From positions 62,001 through 126,000 of the forward strand of contig JAFEDS010000020.1 in assembly GCA_018241505.1 (NCBI GenBank): 64,000 nucleotides of DNA, read 5' to 3'. Each line of letters opens with the position of its first letter. Positions within the stretch are counted from its first letter, which is position 1. Below, piece after piece: positions 44,147 to 51,237 of the stretch. The position numbers were made by a program, and so were the translations under genes. Source of the stretch: Pseudomonadota bacterium. Lineage in GTDB: Bacteria; Pseudomonadota; Gammaproteobacteria; Steroidobacterales; Steroidobacteraceae. The notes beneath the pieces are model-generated. The model ran no database searches. It had not been told where the DNA came from and saw nothing but the letters and a program-made list of their open reading frames with translations.

Positions 44147-45062
44147 GCCAGAGCATTTTCGGCGCAGCCCGCGCCAGGTCACGGTTGCCGCCACGCAGAT
44201 GTCCTGCGCCTGGGATGTGCCCGGCAACATTGCCAAGGCGGAGAAGCTCGTGCGTGAAGCCGCGGCGCGCGGTGCACAGATCATCCTGCTGCCCGAGTTG
44301 TTTGAAGCACCGTACTTCTGCATCGAGCAGGACAACCGCCACCTGAATCTCGCCACCGCCCTCGAAGATAACCGGGCGGTGCGCCATTTCAGCAACGTGG
44401 CTCGCGAGCTGGGCGTGGTGTTGCCCATCAGCTTTTTCGAGCGGGCGGGGCAGGTGTTTTTCAACTCGATTGCGATTATCGACGCCGATGGCCGTAACCT
44501 CGGCCTGTATCGCAAATCGCACATCCCCAATGGGCCCGGTTACCAGGAGAAGACCTACTTCAGCCCCGGCGACACCGGCTTCAAGGTGTGGAGCACGCGC
44601 TTCGGACGGATCGGCGTGGGTATCTGCTGGGACCAGTGGTTCCCAGAGACCGCGCGTTCGATGGCGCTCATGGGCGCGGAGTTGTTGTTGTTTCCAACGG
44701 CTATCGGCTCAGAGCCGCCGCCGGCAGTTCCGGTGAACTCCCGCGATCACTGGCAGCGCACACAGCAGGGGCATGCGGCGGCGAACCTCATGCCGTTGAT
44801 TGCCTCGAACCGCTACGGCCTGGAGCAGTCCTTGCAGGATCCCGAAGGGCTGTATATCCGCTTCTACGGCTCATCGTTCATCGCCGATTCCATGGGCGCC
44901 AAAGTCGCGGAAGCGGGCGACGAGGGTGATGCCGTGTTGACCGCGACGTTTGATCTCGAAGCGCTGGCACAGATGCGCAACAACTGGTTTGTGTTTCGCG
45001 ACCGGCGGCCGGATTTGTACGCCAACCTGGTGACTTTGGACGGGCGACCAACCACCCGTTGA
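44136..45062 (+). CDS. aguB: N-carbamoylputrescine amidase
   Basis: The 308-residue product is a nitrilase-superfamily amidase that hydrolyses N-carbamoylputrescine to putrescine, CO2 and ammonia in the arginine decarboxylase route. The Glu-Lys-Cys triad is visible: Glu in IILLPELFEAPYFC, Lys in LGLYRKSHIPNGPGYQEK and Cys in GVGICWDQWFPE. The substrate-contact segment SRDHWQRTQQGHAAANLMPLIASNRYG fits the plant and bacterial N-carbamoylputrescine amidases. The agmatine deiminase gene that usually accompanies it is not adjacent here. Confidence 0.92.
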   Translation: MSTEPEHFRRSPRQVTVAATQMSCAWDVPGNIAKAEKLVREAAARGAQIILLPELFEAPYFCIEQDNRHLNLATALEDNRAVRHFSNVARELGVVLPISFFERAGQVFFNSIAIIDADGRNLGLYRKSHIPNGPGYQEKTYFSPGDTGFKVWSTRFGRIGVGICWDQWFPETARSMALMGAELLLFPTAIGSEPPPAVPVNSRDHWQRTQQGHAAANLMPLIASNRYGLEQSLQDPEGLYIRFYGSSFIADSMGAKVAEAGDEGDAVLTATFDLEALAQMRNNWFVFRDRRPDLYANLVTLDGRPTTR

Positions 45063-45081
45063 TCATGTCGAGCGAGGCGCG

Positions 45082-45762
45082 CTACCCGCTGACAAACCGA
45101 TGGGCAGCGCTCAGCTCTTTCACAAACCGCTGGTATTCGACCCGTTTCTTATCTTCGTCCGGAATCCGCAGCAGAAATGATGGGTGAATCGTCACCCACA
45201 GGTGCGTTTTGTCATTCAGCGGTATGGCTTCGCCGCGTGTCTGCGCAATGGTGACAACTCGCCCCAGCAACGCACGCGCCGCTGTTGCCCCTAAAGCAAT
45301 CACGAGCTTGGGCGCCACCAGGCGCAATTCCTCTTCCAGCCACCAGCGGCAGGCGTGAATTTCCTCGACCCCCGGTTTGACGTGCAGGCGGCGTTTGCCC
45401 CGCGGCTCGAATTTGAAATGCTTGACCGCGTTCGTAACGTAAACGGACTTTCGATCCATCCCGGCTTCTTCCAGCGCCCGATCCAGCATCGCGCCCGCAG
45501 GCCCAACAAACGGGTGTCCCTTGAGATCCTCGGAGTCGCCCGGCGCTTCTCCCACGAACATCAATCCGCTTGGCGATTTCCCTTCGCCCGGTACGGCTTG
45601 CGTTGCGGAACGCCACAGCTCGCAGCGTCTGCAATGGTGGATCGCTTCAGGCAATTCGCGAGTAGATGTCAGCGTCTTCGCGCCGGTGAGTGCATGCGCA
45701 TCATCGTCCCCATGCGCCGATCGCGCAGTGTGGGAGCGGGCGTGTTCGTCCTCGTGCGTCAT
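45082..45762 (-). CDS. udgX: UdgX-type uracil-DNA glycosylase
   Basis: The 226-residue product is an iron-sulfur uracil-DNA glycosylase of the UdgX branch. Motif A is seen as MFVGEAPGDSEDLKGHPFVGPAGAMLDRAL, followed by YVTNAVKHFKFEPRGKRRLH. The KRRLH segment holds His-127, equivalent to the His that links covalently to the DNA sugar in characterised UdgX. The second motif is IHPSFLLR. Cys-44, Cys-47 and Cys-138 are candidate cluster ligands. GEAPG replaces the GEQPG of the best-known member. The N-terminal 35 residues are His/Asp-rich and not family-like, so a shorter start is possible. Confidence 0.85.
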   Translation of the reverse strand: MTHEDEHARSHTARSAHGDDDAHALTGAKTLTSTRELPEAIHHCRRCELWRSATQAVPGEGKSPSGLMFVGEAPGDSEDLKGHPFVGPAGAMLDRALEEAGMDRKSVYVTNAVKHFKFEPRGKRRLHVKPGVEEIHACRWWLEEELRLVAPKLVIALGATAARALLGRVVTIAQTRGEAIPLNDKTHLWVTIHPSFLLRIPDEDKKRVEYQRFVKELSAAHRFVSG

Positions 45763-45857
45763 CCTGCCAGATCAATGACAGCCGACGCCGATAGTTCCAA
45801 TTCTGCAGAACGCTCGGTGGGATATTGCGCAGATTTTCGTGCAGACGTTTCCAGGTT

Positions 45858-45887
45858 GTGGTTCCCGGCCCTGAAGCCGGGAACCAC
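45858..45887 (-). terminator. Strong hairpin downstream of ssrA
   Basis: A perfect 12-bp stem (45858-45869 with 45876-45887) with a 6-nt loop lies only 3 bp after the mature tmRNA 3' CCA on the minus strand. It is not followed by a U-run (AACCTGG comes next), so it could be a processing signal or 3' end-protecting structure as well as a terminator. The 95 bp between it and the UdgX gene hold nothing else that I can support. Confidence 0.5.
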
Positions 45888-45907
45888 CACTGGTGGAGGC
45901 GGGGGGA

Positions 45908-46195
45908 CAGCACATCCACGGCTTTCGCCGCGGGCTGGACTATGCCTTCATCCATTCGCTCCCATGAACGAGTGGATGCGGAGCGTGTTATCCCACTGAA
46001 GAATCAGTCGGATCCTAGTGCCCGCCCAAGCCTTCGCCTTCGGCGAGTCTATGAGTCTCTACAGGGCAGGCCTGAAGTTGGCCTTCTTCCTACCCCTCGG
46101 CGTTGCCATGCCACCCTTCTTGCGAAAGATGCCGTCAGGTTTCACCGATGTGAGCTCCGTTATCAACCAACCCTCGCGGGTTGGCGCGACCCTCG
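45908..46195 (-). other. Group I self-splicing intron in the tmRNA T loop (288 nt)
   Basis: The intron begins after exon ...TTCGAT and ends with GTGCTG before exon TCCCC, so it has the required U before and G at the end. Exon CGAU can pair with GUCG inside the intron (U-G at the splice site), giving P1. Then come a P2 hairpin CCAACCC-GCGA-GGGTTGG with a GNRA loop; CGGTGAAACCT and CATGGCAACGCCGAG of the P3-P6 region; GTAGAGACT; GAAGGCATAGTCCAG forming P7; an extended P8-like hairpin; and a P9 stem CCGCGGC-GAAA-GCCGTGG. These segments agree closely, from memory, with the Azoarcus tRNA-Ile intron (subgroup IC3). No endonuclease gene fits in it. Confidence 0.93.
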
Positions 46196-46409
46196 ATCGA
46201 ACCCCCGTCCGCAAGCGCTAGACTCCAAGACCTACGTACATAGCTCTCTCTTTGTTTTCTCGCATCACGCTACCCGAGGAGCAGGGAAAACGCTTTGCCA
46301 GCCACAGTAACTCTTAACGATCCGGCCTGTCGCACACCGTATCGCGATCCTATGAGCGCTACCCCTGATTCAGTTGCATAGGCACAAACTGGTCAGAGGT
46401 CAGCCGAGA

Positions 46410-46442
46410 TTAGGCGGCTAGAGCGTAGTTGTCGTCGTTGGC
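46410..46442 (-). other. tmRNA-encoded proteolysis tag reading frame
   Basis: Reading on the minus strand from 46442, the codons give ANDDNYALAA and then TAA at 46412-46410. Upstream is ATAGTT, matching the conserved position before the resume codon. The stalled peptide receives Ala from the charged tmRNA and then these ten residues. The nonpolar end should be read by ClpXP and by the periplasmic protease Prc encoded at 38393. Confidence 0.92.
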
Positions 46443-46530
46443 AACTATGATTTGCAGCATTATTAACGAGGGCACTGCGCCTCGGCACGCACTTGGAGGT
46501 TCACTACCCGCGTCGAAACCGGTCGCCCCC

Positions 46531-46713
46531 AATACACAGTCATCATACCGTAAAGTCGGCCCGGCCGGGCGAAGTTCAAGGACACTGCCAAGCTCAGTAG
46601 CACTGGCCGAGTTCACATTCGGCCGCTCGCAGCCCACAGCGCACACTCGGCCACCCGCAGCCCATAGCCCATAGCGCACGCTCGCGGTTGCCGCTGGCCC
46701 TGTCGCGCGAGCC
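46531..46713 (-). promoter_or_regulatory. ssrA promoter region
   Basis: On the minus strand a good -10 element (TATGAT, at 46547-46542) lies 11 bp before the mature 5' end; the -35 is weak. A short precursor is therefore trimmed, as usual. Between this and the smpB stop are small direct repeats of GCAGCCCA and similar words, with no further gene. Confidence 0.55.
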
Positions 46714-47181
46714 TCAGCGCCCCCGCATGATCCGCGCCTTGTCGCGCGCCCAGTCGCGGTCCTTATCCACAGCCCGCTTGTCGTGTTGTTTCTTGCCCTT
46801 GGCGAGACCAACGGCCAATTTGGCGCGGCCGTTTTTCCAATACAGCTCCAGCGGAACGAGCGTGTAACCCTTCCGCTCAACCGCTCCGACGAGACGTGAC
46901 AGCTCGGCGGCGTTGAGCAGCAGCTTGCGCGTGCGCGTAGGGTCGGCGACGACATGCGAGGACGCCGAATTCAGAGCTGAAATATGTGCACCGAATAGAA
47001 ACGCTTCGGCACCGCGCATGAACACGTAGGCTTCTTTGAGCTGTGCGCGTCCAGCCCGCATGGACTTCACTTCCCAGCCCTTCAGTACCAGGCCGGCTTC
47101 GTAACGTTCCTCAATGAAATATTCGAACCGCGCCTGGCGATTCTCGGCAATGAGGCGTTCTGTTTTTTCCGGCTTGGCCAT
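46714..47181 (-). CDS. smpB: SsrA-binding protein SmpB
   Basis: The 155-residue product is the tmRNA partner in trans-translation. The OB-fold begins [43 protein letters not shown], and the C-terminal tail with [27 protein letters not shown] is the decoding-centre helix. The length is that of the family. It lies directly upstream of ssrA on the same strand, the classical pairing, and diverges from ratA. No unusual change is seen in the tail despite the interrupted ssrA. Confidence 0.96.
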   Translation of the reverse strand: MAKPEKTERLIAENRQARFEYFIEERYEAGLVLKGWEVKSMRAGRAQLKEAYVFMRGAEAFLFGAHISALNSASSHVVADPTRTRKLLLNAAELSRLVGAVERKGYTLVPLELYWKNGRAKLAVGLAKGKKQHDKRAVDKDRDWARDKARIMRGR

Positions 47182-47264
47182 CGATCTACTGCGAACTGAA
47201 CGGGTTTTTGGACGCCGATTGTACCGTGAATGACATTCAGGGGTGATCTTGTGACAATCGCAGC

Positions 47265-47705
47265 ATGCGAGAAATCAAGCACTCAGCGCTCGTGGCGCAG
47301 CCGCCCCGCAGGTTGTACGACCTGATCAACGATATCGAAAGTTATCCGACCTTCATTCCCTGGTGCTCGCGTACCCAGGTGCTGTCGCGATCGGACCGTG
47401 AAATCGTTGCGACCATTGGCGTGCAGCGCGGCCCCCTGCAAAGTGAGTTTACGACTCGCAATGAGCTGGCGCCCGACACGCGCATTCTCATGCACCTCGT
47501 CGACGGACCCTTCAAAATGTTGGAAGGCGAGTGGCTGTTGACGCCCATTGCCATTGATGAGGGTACGGGTTGCAGAGTTCAACTGACAATGAAATTCGCC
47601 TTCAAAAACCCGTTGACGGCGGTACTGTTTGAGCAGAAGTTTGCTGAGACGGCGTCAGCACTGATGGATGCATTCGTAGCGAGAGCGCGCGCATTGCCGC
47701 AATAA
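47265..47705 (+). CDS. ratA: RatA-like START/polyketide-cyclase-domain protein
   Basis: The 146-residue product is of the RatA/Coq10 family: [41 protein letters not shown], then [16 protein letters not shown] and [36 protein letters not shown]. coli RatA was reported to block 70S assembly, whereas eukaryotic Coq10 and related bacterial proteins bind ubiquinone, so the true role here is not certain. It diverges from smpB with 83 bp between, and is followed 13 bp later by the RnfH-family gene, as in many proteobacteria. Confidence 0.92.
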   Translation: MREIKHSALVAQPPRRLYDLINDIESYPTFIPWCSRTQVLSRSDREIVATIGVQRGPLQSEFTTRNELAPDTRILMHLVDGPFKMLEGEWLLTPIAIDEGTGCRVQLTMKFAFKNPLTAVLFEQKFAETASALMDAFVARARALPQ

Positions 47706-47718
47706 CGGCGTTGCCTCC

Positions 47719-48024
47719 ATGACACAAGATGGGCGCAAACGATGCGTAGTGGCCTACGCCACTCGCGAGCGACAGTATTTGTGGGCAGTCGATGTCCCGC
47801 TTGACGCCACCATTGCCGACGTCATCGAAGCCGCGCGTCAGTTGGCGGATGAGCCCGACGTGCCGTGGGACTCGGCGCCCGTTGGGATCTTCGGCGAGCC
47901 GCGGGAGAGATCGGACCAGCCGGCGGAAGGCGATCGCGTGGAGCTGTATCGCCCCTTAGCCAACGACCCGCGCGACCGACGTCGCGCGACCGTCAAACAG
48001 CAGCGCAAATCTACCGGGAAATGA
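47719..48024 (+). CDS. rnfH: RnfH-family protein (RatB)
   Basis: The 101-residue product has a ubiquitin-like fold expected of the RnfH family: KRCVVAYATRERQYLWAVDVPLDATIADVIEAARQ, then the segment APVGIFGEPRERSDQPAEGDRVELYRPLANDPRDRRR, which is diagnostic. It is normally co-transcribed with ratA. Its function is not established. The basic tail (ATVKQQRKSTGK) is a common variant. It is 57 bp from the convergent bamE gene. Confidence 0.93.
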   Translation: MTQDGRKRCVVAYATRERQYLWAVDVPLDATIADVIEAARQLADEPDVPWDSAPVGIFGEPRERSDQPAEGDRVELYRPLANDPRDRRRATVKQQRKSTGK

Positions 48025-48081
48025 GCCGCTCGCGCGAACACCAATCCCGCGCGGCGAACCCAACCCGGCCCAAGTGTCCGC

Positions 48082-48492
48082 TCAGATGACCGGGAATTTC
48101 TCGATCGGCGCACCCTTGTCCGGCGCCGTCGGCGACTTGTCAGGCACGTTGTTGCGCTCAAACCGTTCCACCTTCTCTTCCTTGAAGAACACAATCAGGT
48201 GGCGTTCTTCGGGCTTACGCCAGCGCCCCTTCTTGAAGAAGTACAGATAGTCCCAACGTTCCTTGTCGAACGCATCGGGCACCATGGGTGTGCCGAGCAG
48301 ATAGCGAACCTGACTGCGAGTCATTCCCACCTGCAATTGGTTCACAGTCCGTGCTTCCAGGAAGTTTCCCTGCTGGATGTTCATGCGGTACACACAGCCG
48401 GAAGAGGCTGTAAATGCGGTACCAAGCGCCAGCGTCAGCAATAGCTTCCGGGCGGCCGAAGCGGGTGTCGGCCCGTGATTTTTTGAGCGCAT
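48082..48492 (-). CDS. bamE: Outer membrane assembly lipoprotein BamE
   Basis: The 136-residue product has a lipoprotein signal (KLLLTLALGTAFTASSGC, Cys about residue 33) and the SmpA/BamE domain: YRMNIQQGNFLEARTVNQLQVGMTRSQVRYLLGTPMVPDAFDKERWDYLYFFKKG. It helps the BAM complex insert outer-membrane proteins. The C-terminal 20 residues are Pro/Lys-rich. It is divergent from fur, an arrangement conserved in gammaproteobacteria, and converges on rnfH. Confidence 0.94.
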   Translation of the reverse strand: MRSKNHGPTPASAARKLLLTLALGTAFTASSGCVYRMNIQQGNFLEARTVNQLQVGMTRSQVRYLLGTPMVPDAFDKERWDYLYFFKKGRWRKPEERHLIVFFKEEKVERFERNNVPDKSPTAPDKGAPIEKFPVI

Positions 48493-48593
48493 CGGGTTCC
48501 AATAGGCAATAATGCGGGCGAATCATACCTCATCGTGAATCGTTCGCGGCTCGTGCCTGGCCAGTGGACATTTGCAACAGACGGAGAGCTTCA

Positions 48594-49028
48594 GTGGAAG
48601 GTAAAGACCTCCGCAAGGCCGGCCTGAAAGTCACGCTACCGCGCCTCAAGATCCTGGAAATCCTCGAGAGCAGCAATACGCGCCATCTTTCGGCCGAAGA
48701 CATCTACCGCACGCTCCTCGATGGCAACGAGGACATCGGATTGGCCACGGTCTATCGCGTCCTTACGCAGTTTGAGGCGGCCGGCCTGGTCACCAGACAT
48801 CACTTCGAGGACGGTATGGCCGTCTTCGAGCTCAATCACGGTACGCACCACGATCACATCGTGTGTCTTGACTGCGGCCGCGTCGAAGAGTTCATGGATT
48901 CCGGTATCGAAGAGCGGCAGACCTCGGTCGCCCAGCGCCTGGGCTTCACGATCCGCGACCACTCGCTGATCATGTACGGGCATTGCAAACGCACCAATTG
49001 TGCGTACCGGAAAAAGAAGGCGAGCTAA
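48594..49028 (+). CDS. fur: Ferric uptake regulator
   Basis: The 144-residue product is Fur. The DNA-binding half is DLRKAGLKVTLPRLKILEILESS...HLSAEDIYRTLLDGNEDIGLATVYRVLTQFEAAGLV. The metal sites include HHDHIVCLDCGRVEEF and the C-terminal GHCKRTNC. GTG at 48594 is chosen because it has GGAG upstream and gives the usual N terminus; the frame continues further up without family similarity. It is divergent from bamE. Fur binds iron as co-repressor; a Fur box for itself was not identified by eye. Confidence 0.95.
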   Translation: MEGKDLRKAGLKVTLPRLKILEILESSNTRHLSAEDIYRTLLDGNEDIGLATVYRVLTQFEAAGLVTRHHFEDGMAVFELNHGTHHDHIVCLDCGRVEEFMDSGIEERQTSVAQRLGFTIRDHSLIMYGHCKRTNCAYRKKKAS

Positions 49029-49172
49029 TCCCCGAGTCCCGTGGCACCGAGCGGAACCGCTGAAGCCGAGCCGCTCGCGCAGCGCCCCCGGGAGGCCGCC
49101 GCCCAACCAGTGCCGCCCGGAGGCCGCCTTCCGGCCGCCCGGAGCGCGACCCTCGCCCGACTCCTAAGCGGG
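49029..49172. other. GC-rich spacer between fur and recN
   Basis: This 144-bp convergent gap is extremely GC-rich and contains several short palindromes, but no U-run and no recognisable element or gene. Confidence 0.4.
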
Positions 49173-51233
49173 CTAACGCCGCTTGGAAGCCGGCCGTCCC
49201 GCCGCCTTGGCCGCGCTCAAGTCAATGAACTTGCCGTCGCCCTTGGCCCCCTTGGCTGGCGCCGCTGGCTTGGCATCCCCCGATGCACTCGCAGCGCCCT
49301 TGACCGCAACTCCCGGATTCACAGCAGCCTCTTTGGCGCCCGCGGTCCCTTTAGCACCTGCAGCAGCGCCTTTGATGTTCGCAGCCGCAGCCCCCTTCGC
49401 GTCCGAAGCCAAGGCTGAAGCCGTAGCCCGAGGATCCCCCCCCAAAGCCTTCGGCTCCGCACCTGGATCCTTCCCCGTCTGCGCCGCTACCTTCGCTTGC
49501 TCCAGCGCATTCTTCATCTTCAACGCAGGCATGCGATCTGTAGGCGTCGGGTCAGGAGGCAGCTCGACATGATTGCGAAGCATCTCCTTCGCATGCTCCC
49601 GAGCCTTACCAGTGACCTCAACACCGCCGAGCATGCGCGCGATCTCTTCCACGCGGTCGAGCGGAGCGAGCTCCGTCAACGAAGTACGAGTAGTGCGTCC
49701 ATCGGTCGACTTGGCGACCCTCAGGTGCTGATGCCCCTGCGATGCAACCTGTGCGAGGTGCGTTACGCACAACACCTGTCCACGGTCGCCGAGTGAGCGC
49801 AGCTCGCGTCCCACGATCTCCGCAATCGCGCCGCCGATACCGGAATCAACTTCGTCAAACACCATGCAGCGCGTTTCACGCGCGGCAACAGAAACCTGCA
49901 CAGCCAGCGACAGTCGTGACAACTCTCCACCGGATGCCACCTTTGACAGGGGCCGCAACGGTTGGCCGGGATTGGCGGTCACACGGAACTCGATCTGATC
50001 GACGCCGTATTGCGTCGGCTCCTGCGTGCCATCCTGGGCCACTTCAACCTGGAATCGCCCGCCCGCCATGCCGAGTGTTTGCATGCGCGTCGTGATGTCC
50101 TTGGAGAGCGCGCGGCCGGCGGTAGTCCGCTTCGCCGAAAGCTGCGATGCAAGCGTCCGAAATTCCTCCAGCGCCGACGCCAGGTCTTTGCGCAGAGCCG
50201 CGAGGTCAGTGTCAGCGCGTTCAATAGACGCCAACTCCGCTGTCAACTCGGCGGAGCGCGCTATCAGCCCGTTTGGTGCAACACGATTCTTACGTGCCAG
50301 TTCTTCGATCGCCGCAAGGCGGTTCTCCACCGTCGCTTGCCGCGCAGTATCCATATCGAGACCGTCGCGATAGTGAGCCAACTCGCGGGCAGCCTCGCGA
50401 ATCTGAATGGCAGCTTCCTCCACGAGCGGCACAACCGTCGCCAGCTTGGGGTCCACGCTCGTAACAGTCTGCAACGCCTGCAACGCGCGGCTCACGCCAG
50501 CATGCGCGCTGCCTTCCTCACCTTCATACAGCAGGCCCAGAGCAGTCTGAGTGGCTTCCGCCAGCTTGCCACGGTTGGCCAGCCGCGCCCGTTCGTCCAC
50601 CAATCCCTCGATCTCACCCTCTTTCAACTGCAGGGCGGTGAGCTCCGACACCTGGTAGCGCAGCAGCTCCAACTTCGCGTCGCGGTCGCGCGCCATGCTT
50701 TCCAGCTCGAGCGTGCGATTCAACAACCCCAGCCACACGCGGTGCGAGATTCCAACCTGGCCCACGCTTTGTTCGAGCCGCCCATAACCATCGAGCAGGT
50801 CACGTTGAGCGGCGGCGCGGGTGAGTGATTGGAACTCGTGCTGACCATGAATATCGACGAGGATGTTGCCGGCCTCGCGCAATGCCTGGATGGCCACGGC
50901 CTGGCCATTCAGATATGCGCGAGAGCGTCCATCGTTCGAAACCACGCGCCGAATCGACAGCTCGTCGGTAGCGGCAATCGACTGTTCTTCGAGCCAGCGC
51001 TTCAACTCGCGTGGCGTTTTGCTCAGATCGAACGTACCCGTGATCTCGGCGCGCTCGGCCCCATGCCGCACAACTTCGGCGCCGGCACGCCCACCGGCCA
51101 AGAGCTGCAGCGCGTCCACCAGGATGGATTTTCCGGCACCGGTCTCGCCGGTCAGCACGGTCAGCCCGGGGCGCAACTCGAGCTCAATGGCCTCGATAAT
51201 GGCGAAATCGCGGATCTGCAGGAAAGTCAGCAT
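49173..51233 (-). CDS. recN: DNA repair protein RecN with extended C-terminal tail
   Basis: The 686-residue product is the SMC-like repair ATPase RecN. Walker A is LTGETGAGKSILVDAL near residue 30, a coiled-coil region lies at about 150-370, and the signature VASGGELSRLSLAVQV and Walker B MVFDEVDSGIGG come near residues 435-470. Normal RecN ends at about 555; here about 130 extra residues are rich in Ala, Lys and Gly, ending DLSAAKAAGRPASKRR. ATG at 51231-51233 matches the family start. It lies 4 bp after nadK on the same strand. Confidence 0.94.
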   Translation of the reverse strand: MLTFLQIRDFAIIEAIELELRPGLTVLTGETGAGKSILVDALQLLAGGRAGAEVVRHGAERAEITGTFDLSKTPRELKRWLEEQSIAATDELSIRRVVSNDGRSRAYLNGQAVAIQALREAGNILVDIHGQHEFQSLTRAAAQRDLLDGYGRLEQSVGQVGISHRVWLGLLNRTLELESMARDRDAKLELLRYQVSELTALQLKEGEIEGLVDERARLANRGKLAEATQTALGLLYEGEEGSAHAGVSRALQALQTVTSVDPKLATVVPLVEEAAIQIREAARELAHYRDGLDMDTARQATVENRLAAIEELARKNRVAPNGLIARSAELTAELASIERADTDLAALRKDLASALEEFRTLASQLSAKRTTAGRALSKDITTRMQTLGMAGGRFQVEVAQDGTQEPTQYGVDQIEFRVTANPGQPLRPLSKVASGGELSRLSLAVQVSVAARETRCMVFDEVDSGIGGAIAEIVGRELRSLGDRGQVLCVTHLAQVASQGHQHLRVAKSTDGRTTRTSLTELAPLDRVEEIARMLGGVEVTGKAREHAKEMLRNHVELPPDPTPTDRMPALKMKNALEQAKVAAQTGKDPGAEPKALGGDPRATASALASDAKGAAAANIKGAAAGAKGTAGAKEAAVNPGVAVKGAASASGDAKPAAPAKGAKGDGKFIDLSAAKAAGRPASKRR

Positions 51234-51237
51234 CGTT

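Larger units (their letters stand above)
45891..46530 (-). ncRNA. ssrA: tmRNA gene interrupted by a group I intron
   Basis: Transcribed from 46530 down to 45891. Exon 1 (46530-46196, 335 nt) begins GGGGGCGACCGG-TTTCGAC, the tmRNA 5' end with the conserved TTCGAC. It contains the tag frame at 46442-46410, encoding ANDDNYALAA after a GCC resume codon, the pseudoknot region, and the T-arm 5' half GGGGG-TTCGAT. There the T arm breaks off. The matching half TCCCCCCGCCTCCACCA (exon 2, 45907-45891) lies 288 nt further on. GGGGGCG at the 5' end pairs with CGCCTCC (one G-U) to form the acceptor stem. The spliced RNA is 352 nt. It works with SmpB, encoded upstream, to rescue stalled ribosomes. Confidence 0.95.

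Noticed and set aside
46165-46195. The sequence GGGTCGCGCCAACC just after the T-loop break as the tmRNA 3' end (it contains CCA, and GGTCGC could pair with GCGACC of the 5' end).
   Set aside because: No T stem can form with it. The true 3' half with perfect T-stem and acceptor complementarity lies at 45907-45891. The CCAACCC stretch is the 5' arm of the intron P2 hairpin.
46018-46310. Plus-strand reading frames across the intron and exon 1 as small proteins or a transposase remnant.
   Set aside because: The region is fully explained by tmRNA and the group I intron on the minus strand; the frames show no domain.
46410-46955. Minus-strand frame of 181 codons ending in ANDDNYALAA as a protein-coding gene.
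   Set aside because: The end is the tmRNA tag frame; the rest runs antisense or out of frame through smpB and has no protein-like composition.
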